Source: Amaurobius ferox (taxonomy: Eukaryota > Arthropoda > Arachnida > Araneae > Amaurobiidae). Taken from it: 64,000 bases of DNA. This document shows, piece after piece, positions 11,812 through 23,089 of the stretch (position 1 is its first letter; each line of letters begins with the position of its first letter). Both the position numbers and the translations under genes were made by a program. Under the pieces are notes generated by a model that saw only the letters and a list, made by a program, of their open reading frames with translations, was not told where the DNA came from and made no database searches. The stretch spans positions 89,275,914 through 89,339,913 of the forward strand of contig OX578138.1 of assembly GCA_951213105.1 (NCBI GenBank). Reading direction: 5' to 3'.

Positions 11812-11846
<35 letters not shown>
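11811..11846. repeat. (TA)n array between two inverted GGGTGTCC termini
   Basis: A TA tract with CTGGACACCCTA on its left and the exact inverse TAGGGTGTCCAG on its right (to about 11856). The right-hand one may be the stub of a second copy of the foldback element. Confidence 0.8.
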
Positions 11847-11848
<2 letters not shown>

Positions 11849-11856
11849 GTCCAGAA

Positions 11857-12485
11857 TATATAATAAAAAATTTAAGGAATATTAACATCGTCATAGAAGC
11901 AAAACCACGGTGATAATGCCGTAAAGAGAAAAGAACAGCACCGGTCTAAATTGAATGATTAATCAAAATTATATTCATCTCCAGGTCTGAGTATTTAATT
12001 CTAATTAACCCAAACAAATGCCTTTTCTCAGATTGAGCAATAGTACATTACTATAAATATTCAGACTCAGACTACAGGCATCAACAGATGAAAAAATGAA
12101 GATAAGAAAATGTGTATTACCATGTAGCATGGACCCTTCTTCTTTCACCACGTGTATACGCGATCAACCTCAGCAACTTAAATTATCTACAAATTACAAC
12201 TTACTACAAATTACAATTATCAACTTAAATTACAACCAGGGAGGCAGTACGAACGTCCACAGCAACACTCACAGACCCGTCCAGTGGGTCAGTGCAGGAG
12301 ACAGGACTATTACCCGTATAAGCAAAAAGGAATATGAACATAAAGCAAAGATGAAAATTCTTACTGAACAAGAGATTCATTGAAGAAATGGATAAACGAG
12401 AATGCCACTATACACCATTATAAGGGCTGTCAAATCGTAGTTTCAAACTGGCCAATGTTACAATTTTTTTTAGCGAAAATAAGAT
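11857..12485 (+). repeat. Unclassified 600-bp dispersed repeat, copy 1
   Basis: It matches 20325-20945 in the same orientation over its length. Shared blocks include GTCTGAGTATTT(A/G)ATTCTAA(C/T)TAACCCAAACA, GAGCAATAGTACATTACTATAAATA and ACGATAATGCCACTATACACCATTATAAGG. The ACTATAAATA followed about 20 bases later by CAGACTACAG looks like a TATA box and start site. No open frame is shared. It could be an LTR or the 5' part of a retroelement; both copies start beside (TA)n. Confidence 0.6.
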
Positions 12486-12567
12486 TGGAAACATTAATAT
12501 TAATGTATCTTATTTTCCGATTTTTTGATTTTTCTAATTTTATTTATATTTATATAATTAATAAATA

Positions 12568-12830
<263 letters not shown>

Positions 12831-12889
12831 TCCCAAAAAGGACAAGTAACAATGTACTCGTAAATTTCCAGAAGAGTGACAAGAGTAAC

Positions 12890-12964
12890 GGCCGGGGGGA
12901 GTTGCGACCCCCCAACACTCCGGTTAAAGCTTTTTTCCGTCATGGCAAACGCTCCCGGTAGCCG
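12890..12964 (-). ncRNA. Conserved GC-rich module of the PLE 3' region (copy A)
   Basis: About 72 nt of GC-rich sequence in otherwise AT-rich DNA. It runs GGC..CCGGGAGCG, TTTGCCATGAC-like, AAAGCTTTAACCGG, then a G-run/TCGCAAC/C-run hairpin and CGGCC. It is one of six copies in the window, always on the same side of the element. Its function is unknown; see findings. Confidence 0.5.
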
Positions 12965-13577
12965 ATACTCCCTACCTTATATACTTCATGACTCTTATAA
13001 AACCGTAAAAATTACATACAAACATATACACTTTCAATATTATGTAAATCTTAAGTTTACTACTCTACGCTAAATCAAACCAAAAAGCACTCTATAATTT
13101 TTTTTTACAATTAATTTTAAATATTAATGTATGAAATTACTTCACTCGTGCCTATTTAACACTTTAAAATCAATATATTCATGACTAATTAAATCCAAGT
13201 CTGAGTGGTTATTTTAAAAAATGGATGCAAGACCTATTGGCTACATTATCGCCATATAAATACTGATGTATTTTCTTCACTCGTGGTTATTTAATCCTTT
13301 AAAAACTATATATTCAAAACTAATGTTTGAAACCCAAGTCAGAGTGACTGTTTAATTAAATTGGATACAAAACCTATTGGCAACATTTTTGCCATATAAA
13401 TTCTAATGTATGAAATTACTTTACTCGTGGTTATTTCAATATTTTAAAATCAATATATTCAAGACTAATGAAATCCAAGTCACAGTGGTTAATTTTAAAA
13501 AATGGATACAGGTCCTATTGGCAACATTATCGCCATATAAATACTAATGTATGGAATTACTTCACACGTGGTTATTT

Positions 13578-13635
13578 CGGCCGTCCAAATAGATGCTCAA
13601 GTCCTTGGTGACGAGTCGGACGGTCTGGGTCTTCA
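13578..13635 (+). mobile_element. 5'-truncated SINE tail with target duplication
   Basis: A 58-bp fragment containing the SINE 3' end (GTCGGACGGTCTGGGTCT). It is flanked by ACACGTGGTTATTT (13564-13577) and ACACGTGGCTATTT (13636-13649), a 14-bp target-site duplication with one mismatch. Confidence 0.7.
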
Positions 13636-13959
13636 ACACGTGGCTATTTATTACTTTAAAATCAATATATATAAGACTAACTAAATCCAAGTCAGAGAAG
13701 TTATTTTTTAAAAAATGGATTCAAGACCTATTGGCATCATTATCGTCATATAAATACTAATGTATGAAATAACTTCACTCGTGATTATTTAATACTATAA
13801 AATAAATCAATATATTCAAGACTAATGACATCCAAGTCAGAGAGGTTATTTCTAAATATTAGATACAAGACCTATTGACAATATTATTTTTAATAAATTA
13901 TTTTTTGCTATTAGCTTTTTAATCAATTCAACAAAAATTGTAGCAATTTTTCAGGTTTC

Positions 13960-14173
<214 letters not shown>

Positions 14174-14347
14174 AGTAATACTTAAAATGACTTAGAACCA
14201 AATTCCCTTCTAAATATTAAAAGATCGTTGTATATACAACGGTAAAGCGCCATGCTGCTATATACATGTATATAACTAAATAAGCACCTAAAAAGGACAA
14301 ATACCTGTATACCCATAAAGATGTTAAAAGAGTATTTATAAACTGAC

Positions 14348-14421
14348 GGCCGGGGGGATTAGCGACTCCCAACTCTACGGTTAAAACTTTTATTGCCATG
14401 GAAAAACGCTTCCGGTAGCCG
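14348..14421 (-). ncRNA. Conserved GC-rich module of the PLE 3' region (copy B)
   Basis: Same module as 12890-12964, with GGCCGGGGGGATTAGCGACT, TTAAAAC and CTTCCGGTAGCC on the plus strand. Confidence 0.5.
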
Positions 14422-15319
14422 AAACCTTCAAACCACTTCCAACAAGACACTCACCATTACTTCAAAAAGCGTAAAACACAATAAAATCCAAGTCATTAAT
14501 ATATATGAACCCCCAAATCACGTTTAACAACACATAAAACTACCTAAAGATCTGAAAATGGCGAGGGGATAAAGTCCCACATCAGCATATTAAAACTGTT
14601 GTTTGGAATCATTAACTAGGTGGTTATATTATGTATTTTCAAAACGATACTAAAACACCATAAAAGAAATGCACAAATACAAAATTTTTCCCAAACCTGA
14701 CTGTAATAGCCATGGAAACAATATTGACTCGAACCATACAACTACTAGTGTATGAAATTATTAACAATGTGGTTATTTTCATATACTACAAATAAAAACC
14801 AAATATTAATTTGCGGCCATAAAAAAACAAATGTAAGAAATCATTTACAAGGTGGTTATTTTGTATAATTCAATGAAGGACCTAATAGCAATTTCGCATT
14901 TCGAAAAGTGAATAAAACCCAACTTTTAAAAATTCACCATAATTTTCACACTGAAAAACCTTCCCCATTCTTATAGAACTTTTACATCAAAGCCCTTACA
15001 GGCAACCTTGAAAGTAAAATCAGGTATACAATACCCGAAACATTCCAAAATCCATGTGTACTTAACATTCCACTATAACATAACAATGTACCATATGTGA
15101 TTAACTTGTCTTCCATTTAGACACTCAAAACACTAGGAAAGTCAATCATCAATAGGTCAATAATTAAGAAACCCCAAATGCAACCAATCAGCTCCTATAC
15201 GATTTCTCACACACCTAGGTTTCAAACCATTTTCACACTGTTACGGATATCAAAGCTTTTTCAAAATAGTCCTTTCTTGTCTTGGTCACAGTTAATCCAT
15301 GAAAATCTGAAAAAAATGT

Positions 15320-17984
15320 TTATAAAAAAACAAAGAGATAACCCTCCCTAACAGCCTCTCTCAAGAAATGGATATCACTTGTGTATTGATCCAAACTTGA
15401 AGAATTCAATAACTTATGACGGGATAATTGATTTATAATCATATTTCTAAAAATGTTACGATGTAAACACGTGGTCCATGACGTCATAAACTTTATGTCA
15501 AAATTAAAAGATTTTCGGTTATCATAAATATGATAATGCTGTGAAGTTGATGGTCGCATTATTGTAATATCTAGGAAGTTGAGACTTAGATCCGCATTAC
15601 AAATTGTTTCCAGTCAATGATGTTGGATAAAAATCGAAATTCAAGGTATAATTATAATCCTCAAATCCACATAGGAGATCATCCACATAACGCCAGAACT
15701 ATATTTCGTTCAGGATGTGTGTACCCCTCTCATATTTGTCCAAGTAAATATCAGATAATACGGAAGAACAATTACCTTCCATGGGAATACCTTTAATCTG
15801 TTTATAATAATCCTTTCTATTAAAAAGAACCGTTTCGAACAACTCAAGTCTTACTAATGCTTTAAATTTTCCCAATGACTGTAAGTCACAGCTATGGAAA
15901 TTTTCCATAAGAATACTATTCAAGTCCTCAATGTTAATATTATTAAATAAATCTGCAAAATCATAACCCTTGTATATTTTAATATTTGGCATCTCTTTCA
16001 GCTTGTTAACAACTTCATAATTATTTCTAATAAAATAGCTGCCCTGTCTGTAAAGATTCCGTAATACATTTTTTAAATAATTCAATAAAAATTTATTAGC
16101 CCTAGTTAAATACGTTTTAAAACCTATAGTAACTGGAGGGAACTTCACTAGATCTTTCAGCTTAGGTATCATTGCTAAGTAAGGGAACCTTATTCGTCTC
16201 ACACTTAAGCCAGCCTTTTTATACAAAACCTGAATACGATTGCCAATTACTTTATTTGATTGATTCACCGATGAATACATATTAGTGTCATCATGTGCTT
16301 TGCCTAACAACATAACATAGTACTTTCTACATGTAAATGTAAAATTGTAAGTCACTTTGTCCACATAAGTAATGACGTATTTCCGTTGCAGTTCTTCCAA
16401 CTCATCACTATTATAACTCTGATTCATACTCAAAACCACACTTCCTCCCTTCCATCGATTCCATGAGTCACACTCATTTAAAACCAAACTCCTCCACTCT
16501 TCAAAAGTTTCAGTGGGTAAACTGTATTTTACAGCCGCTCCTTGGATATAATTTAATAAATCACTATTTATAGATTTTTTAATTGAAACTTCTGTCTGAA
16601 AACGCGATATTTTGTACCCAACTCAAAAAAAGTCCTTATATTTGATTTAACGATACACAAATCTCCAGTAACAGTATGCCCATGATGTTCATTTCAAAAA
16701 ATGATTTGATATATTCACAATTCGCTTCATCAAACAAATGTAAATTAATACTTCAAAAATTATTGTTAAAAACTTCCGGCCTAAAGGTATACCGTATTTA
16801 AAAGCCACCCTTAATTCCAAGTCTATAATTGGCAAAGTATATCTAAATTGTTTCAAAATCCGAGTAAAAACAATCAAGTCATAACTTTTGTTAATATATT
16901 TTAAAATTAAATATTCTTTGATAGGTTGTTTCATGCATACCTTTTCCAACTTAATATAATTTTTCTTAGCTCTTAACTTATGCAATCCAAAAGCGCAGTC
17001 AATGTTTCCGTCCAACTTCTATCCCTTTCATCAACACATTGTTTCTAAATAGTGACACCATATCTCATTCAAAAACTTCAACTTTACCCCATATACACCA
17101 TTCTTTATCCATGACTCATATTTACCACTGTCTCCATAAATATATCTCAATATTTTGGCAACTCCTTCAACGGTGTTGGCAAAACTGGTTTTACCTTTAC
17201 GAACTCCCAGTTGTTTTCTTGTAATCCTCACCATTAAGTCATTTACTGCCACACTTTTAAACTTCTCGTTTGCATAATATTCCCTATTATAAGTAGTACC
17301 GTGCATAATAGTCTTAAGCCCGTATGGAAAAACCGACTTATGCTGTGCGATACGCCTATTTTCCTACCATAACTGTAATTTTGTATCAACCACCATAACC
17401 AGAATAATAACTTTCATAGCTTCTACCCCGTGTACTGCAAAATGTTTAATTTCCAACGATATATCACTATCGCAATTTTTAATGCATTTATATATCATAC
17501 TGCGGTGTAAATTAATTCTTATATTAAAGCAAGACTTTGTTTGTCGTATATACATATTTCCACATATGCCACATTCAATACAGTAAACACACTGATAAGT
17601 TTTACAAAATAATTTAAAATTCCTATTATAGGAAATCTGTAACTTATTAGCTTTAGGGCACAGCTTACATATAGCTGAACTGCATGTACATCCTATATTT
17701 AAATCTACTAAAATTCTTATAATGGGTTTTATAAAATGTGTGTGTGTATGTGTGTATCTAAATTATTAAAACGTTTACCAACACCGTATGAAAGTATAGA
17801 TGAAAATAAATTACACAAATCAACAACGTCATTTTTTTGGTCAGATTCCTTGGGAACAGCTGCTTTAAAATAATTCCTTATAGTATTCACTTTAGGGTTG
17901 CTTCTTGGCGGTCGCCCCATGCCCCTAGCATCAGACGACTGAGCTTTCGTAGTTGTAGCCCCGAAGTTGCCAGTTTCCTTTATT
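15320..17984 (-). pseudogene. PLE endonuclease-reverse transcriptase, broken
   Basis: The fragments in order are as follows. MGRPPRSN...NTIRNYFKAA lies near 17930-17860. CTCSSAICKLC and CVYCIECGICGNMYIRQT lie at about 17670-17550, then INLHRS, giving a GIY-YIG-like domain with YIR for YIG. A TAG replaces the first Trp of the WWEN box of copy 1 near 17365. The linker runs through 17306-17031 and 17015-16689. RT sequence in 16487-15699 includes VDKVTYNFTFTCRKYYV, FPYLAMIPKLKDLVKFPPVT and IKGIPMEGNCSSVLSDIYL. After a TAG comes WRYVDDLL with the catalytic YVDD at 15689-15678, followed by IFRNMIINQLSRH. Several frameshifts and stops make it inactive. The GIY-YIG clearly precedes the RT. Confidence 0.8.
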
Positions 17985-19202
17985 ACTTTCCTTATATGCA
18001 TAATGTATAAGGAAAGTATTGTTGTGGTTGTTGAGACCCAGACCGTCCGACCTACCAGAAAGGTGTAAGGTAACTGTTTGAACGGTAAGGAAGTGCCATT
18101 CAATTTAGACCGGAACCCAGTGGGGGAGGCATCCACAAAGACCGTACTCTCCTTCCCCTACCACCAACCTCTCGGAAAGACTTACGGACCCACATGTTTA
18201 ACGTGATCGTACTGCGCATGAACACGGCGGCAGTTGTGGTAGCGTGCAAAGAGGAAAGTATTGTGACGGGGTCGAAAATTCGAATTCGAGTTTTCGACGG
18301 GAGAACACGTTTCAAGCATCTCTGATCACGAATCGAACATTTTTAAAATGATGTCTGTGTGTGTGTGTGTGTGTGTGGGTGGGTGAAAGTATGAATGTGT
18401 GTGTGTGTGTGTGTGTGTGTGTCAGTGTGTCTGTGGAGGCGATAACTGGCGAGCGAATGGACCGATTCTAACGAAATTTGGTACAAAAATTGTAATCCGT
18501 AAACACCGGAAGATTATTGTTTTTTATATGCAATCGAATGTTCAGACACCCCCAATAAATTTTCGAGTGAAATTTTGAAAAAATCGTCAAAAAATCAAAA
18601 CCTCTAATAAAGTTACACAAATAGACATTTCTTATGGAATTTTTTATTAGAAAACGATTAACATAAATTTTGAAACGCTAACATGAATCGTTCTTGAGAA
18701 ATTGTACATTTTTCAAAACAGTTATCAAAAAGTCATATAAAATAAAATAAAAATACTTCCTATTGAGAAACATGTTCACTTTTCATATGTAATACCATGC
18801 GATAAATTGGGTGACATCATTCTCGTGGATCTAGCTCGTTCCATTCATGAAAAAAGTTATCTCGAGTAATACTTTCGTATTTGAACGCCAATAATCATTT
18901 ATCTGCTGTAAGAATAACTTATTTCTCCATCCATAACGCTTGGTGATATTTTGGCGACGAATTTCGTGGAATGTCGCCAACTTGGCAACTTTTTTATAAG
19001 TTGCTAAATTAACGAAAAACTCGCCAAATGGATAAAAATGACGCCAAATCAATGAAAATGATGACTCATTGACGAAAATTCAATATCTTGGAAAGAATAT
19101 AAACATCTACTATAAATATAATCTATCTTTTTTTTACTGTAAAAGTAGTAAATTCATTGCATTATATAAGGAAAATCATGTGCTGCCCACATCAGATGTT
19201 TT
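17985..19202 (+). mobile_element. Helentron-like family A copy, split by a SINE
   Basis: It starts with the palindrome ACTTTCCTTATATGC...GTATAAGGAAAGT (17985-18017), resumes after the SINE at 18252, and has the TG microsatellite (18351-18425). It then has the family A blocks and ends with ATATAAGGAAAATCATGTGCT and GCCCACATCAGATG (19171-19202). This is the best preserved full-length copy of the family. Confidence 0.75.
18023..18251 (-). mobile_element. SINE lacking its tRNA head, with 13-bp target duplication
   Basis: It matches the body and tail of the SINE at 53802-54089 and stops where the tRNA-like part would begin. It is flanked by AGGAAAGTATTGT at 18010-18022 and 18252-18264. The insertion splits the Helentron-like palindromic 5' end, so the SINE is younger than that element. 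Confidence 0.8.
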
Positions 19203-19554
19203 TTACAAGTGTACATTTCATAATATAATATAATAAAAAGGTTTAATCAATCTTCACACACTGAACTTAAAATGTTCGATAATCCAATTCAATCCCAACA
19301 TACTCAAAACTTTCTGAATTATATTGAAAAAATCATAAATTCAATAGTATATTGAAACTCTTCAAAATCATCCATAAACTTTCTTTTAACGTCCATACCC
19401 TCCACGAATCGGCTCCTATTACAAGAAAATCATCACATCACCGAAGCTCGATATAAAAACAACCATCCCAATGAAGAACCCGACACCACATATCTTACAA
19501 TATCTATTACTTTTTTGTGTGTAAATAAATACAAATTTATGTTACATATTTTTT
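19203..19554. other. Unassigned sequence, possible PLE C-terminal relic
   Basis: No clear gene. One plus frame near 19410-19530 reads NHPNEEPDTTYLTISI, faintly like the region after the RT fingers/thumb in some PLE proteins. Too short and broken to call. Confidence 0.25.
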
Positions 19555-20116
19555 TTATATGGCCGCAATTATTTGTTTTATGGCCTCAAATTGATATTTG
19601 GTTTTTATTTGCAGTATATGAAAATAACCACATTGTTACTAATCTCATACACTAGTAGTTTTATGGTTCGAGTCTATATTGTTTCCATGGCTATTACAGT
19701 CAGGTTTGGGAAAAATCTTGTATTTGTCCATTTCTTTTATGGTGTTTTAGTATCGTTTTGAAAATACATAATATAACCACTTAGTTAATGATTCCCTAAA
19801 GTAGTTTTAATATGTTGATGTGGGATTTTATCCCCCCCCCCTTTTCAGATCTTTAGGTAGTTATATGTGTTGTTAAAAGTGATTTGGGGGTTCTTTTGTA
19901 TTAATGACTTGGTTTTGAATGTGTTTTACTATTTTTGAGGTAATGGCGAGTGTCTTGTTGGAAGTGTTTTGAAGGTTTCGGCTACTGAGAGCGTTTCGCC
20001 ATGGCAGTAAAAGCTTTAACCGGAGAGTTGGGGGTCGCTACTCCCCCTGGCCTTTACTTTATAAATACTCTTTTAACATCTTTATTGTTATATAGGTATT
20101 TGTCCTTTTTAGGAGT
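19555..20116 (+). mobile_element. PLE 3' end, inverted relative to copy 2
   Basis: It matches 14340-14830 in inverted orientation, including the GGCCGCAATTA, TTTCCATGGCTATTACAGTC and CTTGTTGGAAGTG blocks. It carries the GC-rich module at 19980-20052 and the terminal TTTGTCCTTTTTAGGA before (TA)n. Confidence 0.75.
19980..20052 (+). ncRNA. Conserved GC-rich module of the PLE 3' region (copy E)
   Basis: This copy is in plus orientation: GGCTACTGAGAGCG, GCCATGGCAG, AAAGCTTTAACCGG, then a GGGGGTCGCTACTCCCCC hairpin and GGCC. It is the clearest example of the predicted hairpin. Confidence 0.5.
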
Positions 20117-20306
<190 letters not shown>

Positions 20307-20324
20307 TATAAATATGTAATAACA

Positions 20325-20945
20325 AAAAATTCAAGTAATATTAACTTCACCATAGAAGCAAATTCACGGCCATAACGCCGATAACTGAAGAGAACAGCAT
20401 CAGCCCAAATTCGAAGATTAGTCAGAATAAATTCCTCCTCAGGTCTGAGTATTTGATTCTAACTAACCCAAACACATGCCTGTTTCAGATAGAGCAATAG
20501 TACATTACTATAAATACTCCAACCCAGACTACAGATATCAAAAAATGAAAAAATGAAGGTATGATACATTAAGAAAATTTGCATTACCATGCGGCATGAA
20601 CCCTTCTTCTTTCACCTCGTGTATACACGATCAACCTCAACTGCTTGAATTAACTAGAAGCACCTGAAGGAATAAGTCGAAATTCTACCAGGGAGGCAGT
20701 AGGAACTGTCACAGTAATACTCCCAGACCCGTCCAGTGAGTCTAAGCTTGAGACCGGAAAAGCAATTCAGAATATGAACAGCCCATATTCGCAATTCTGA
20801 ATATGAACATGAATCAAAGATGAAAATTCTTACTAAACAAGTAATTCATAGGAAAACTGGATAAACGATAATGCCACTATACACCATTATAAGGGGATCA
20901 AATCGTAGTTTCAATACTGGCAAAAGTTACAATTTTTTAGCGAAT
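20325..20945 (+). repeat. Unclassified 600-bp dispersed repeat, copy 2
   Basis: Direct-orientation homologue of 11857-12485, again starting just after (TA)n. It is cut on the right by the mariner-type element. Confidence 0.6.
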
Positions 20946-20950
20946 ATATA

Positions 20951-22699
20951 TAGAGTTAAAACGCCCCTACTCTGAGCTCTCTATACATCGAACTACTCAG
21001 TGTAAACGATCCAAAATTGTTGAACCTATTATCCAAGTCATGGGGAAAGGGATTACGCGAAAAAAATAGTTCCAGAAACACCGATAGGTGGCGCTGTACA
21101 ACAGAAAATATGCTGAAAAGACACAAAATACACATTTGTAACACATTTTATTCAAACGTACCAAACATTCATATCACAAGGACCTTATCGATGCAGGGAA
21201 TGCTGCTCAATATGGTTCCCTTCTTCAAGATGTAAAATCTGCAGTCTGTGGACAGCTTGTTGAACTGCGGATCGTAACTGGCCGATTGAGATGCTTCTCA
21301 CATGTAGAGTGATACTGTCTTTCAAATCTGCCAAGGTTACCAAACGTCCTCGATAAACAAGACCTTTTAAGTATCCCCACAGCCAAAAATCACAGGGATT
21401 AAGATCTGGAGAACGGGATGGCCAGGTTGTCGGAAACGCACGACTAATTACTCTACCATTAGTAAAATGTTGCCGAAGAAACTGCTGTACAGAGTCAAAT
21501 GTGTGGAGGCGCATAAAGGTAATTGAATCAAGACATTGGTGCTGTTGCAGTTGGGATACAAAAAAAATTTCGAGCATGTTTCTGTACCTCCTGGCTATCA
21601 CGGTGCATGTCACAGGGCCATTGGGAGTAGCCTCTTCGAAAAAGAAAGGTCCAAGAATGAATGTGGCTGTGAATCCACACCAGACTGTAACATTCGGTGA
21701 GTGAAGTGGAGTCTCTTGGAAGGTACGAGGGTTTTCCGTGTCCCAAATGAGACAGCTATGGGTGTTGACTCTTCCACTTAGATGGAAATGCGCTACATCG
21801 CTCCATAGAATCTGCTATGGCCACGACGCATCCACTTCAACTCTAGCCAGAAATGTCAATACAAAGGTCAGTCGCTTCTCCCTGTCAATGGTCAGCAAGT
21901 GGTGATTGTGACTCATTTTGTACGGGAAACATGCACTATGTTTGTCAGTACGTTCCGCACTGTGCTGTAGGGAACACCCAGGTCTCGTGACTCTCCACCT
22001 GCACTACTACAGCCTATAACGTTATCCATTGTTTGTTCAGGAATAGCGGTGGCAACATCGTCAACGATATCTGAGCGAGTCGATTTGCGTCCTCGACCCG
22101 GCTGAACTCTAAGATGTCCAGTTTTCTCGAATCGAGCTAACATTCTCCTGAGAGCTTGTGGAAGTAATGGTCCTTTGCGCAAATTCTTAAGTCGATTAAA
22201 CTCTCGAAGTGCAGCTGCAGCATGTCCTTTGTTTTCATAAAACAGCTTCACAAGCAAAGCGCTTTCTGGCAGTATGACAACCATCGCTGATAAGAATGAA
22301 AATATCCCAGTTTTATCCCCTTTTATGCCCAGAACACAGTAGCTGCAGACCAAGGGTTTATGCAAATTTTTGTGCTTACAATGCGAAATTGCAGTTACAA
22401 TGACAGTTTAAGTTTCTTGACTTTTTTATCTTCTTTTTTTTTCATATAAGCAAAAGAAATTAAAATGGAAAAATTCCATATCACATGTGTTTGTTTTTTT
22501 GAGATTATTTTGTGTCTTTTCAGCATATTTTCTGTTGTACAGCGCCACCTATCGGTGTTTCTGAAACTAATTTTTTTTCGCGTAATCCCTTTCCCTATGT
22601 CATGTCTTGCATAGTAGGTTCAACAATTTTGGAGCCTTTACACTGAGCAGTTCGATGTATAGAGAGCTCAGAGTAGGAGTGTTTTAATTCTGACCACTC

Positions 22700-22702
<3 letters not shown>
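20951..22702 (-). mobile_element. Mariner-type element with about 180-bp terminal inverted repeats
   Basis: The left end (about 20953-21133) and right end (about 22513-22702) are inverted copies sharing CTCTGAGCTCTCTATACATCG, GGGATTACGCGAAAAAAA and CACCGATAGGTGGCGCTGTA. The left outermost dozen bases are missing or diverged. It encloses one minus-strand transposase relic and sits at TA-rich flanks, next to the (TA)n at 22702. Confidence 0.85.
21185..22284 (-). pseudogene. Mariner-type transposase, second catalytic Asp lost
   Basis: The start is at 22284 (MVVILPESALLVKLFYENKG), followed by a helix-turn-helix region to about 21920. After a frameshift, ILWSDVAHFHLSG near 21815 carries the first catalytic Asp, then NVTVWCGF and GPFFFEE. 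In the frame 21613-21185, SITFMRLHTFDSVQQFL stands where this family normally has a GAPPH-type motif with the second Asp; small deletions have removed it. The third acidic motif SPDLNPCDFWLWGYLK is intact, as is the C-terminal HIEQ end. A defective, relatively young copy, judging by the well matched inverted repeats. Confidence 0.8.

Positions 22703-22770
<68 letters not shown>
22702..22770. repeat. (TA)n array
   Basis: About 68 bp of uninterrupted TA between the mariner-type element and PLE copy 1. Confidence 0.95.
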
Positions 22771-22774
<4 letters not shown>

Positions 22775-22862
22775 GTAAATACAAAAACAGATTGAAAAAA
22801 GAGGGAAGGCATAAAGGAAGGGGGAAATGAATGGAGAATGTTTACAGGAACGACAGAAAAAA

Positions 22863-22932
22863 GGTCGGGGGGATTGTGACCCCCCCCCGTTCCCGGTTAA
22901 AGCGCTTTTACTCCAGAAACACTCCCGGTGCC
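22863..22932 (-). ncRNA. Conserved GC-rich module of the PLE 3' region (copy D)
   Basis: Most diverged of the six copies, but keeps GGTCGGGGGGATTGTGACC, CCCGGTTAAAGC and ACTCCCGGTGCC in order. Confidence 0.45.
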
Positions 22933-23089
22933 TCTGTCTTCCCGAAGCACTCCTCCGTCCGATGAAATCAATGAAACATCCCGAAGTAAAAAGACCATGA
23001 TGCACAAAAGGGCACAAGATATGAAAACAAACCTAACCTGACTATACAGCAGAATTCTTGAAGACCAAAAGTACCGACATGCAATCCAC

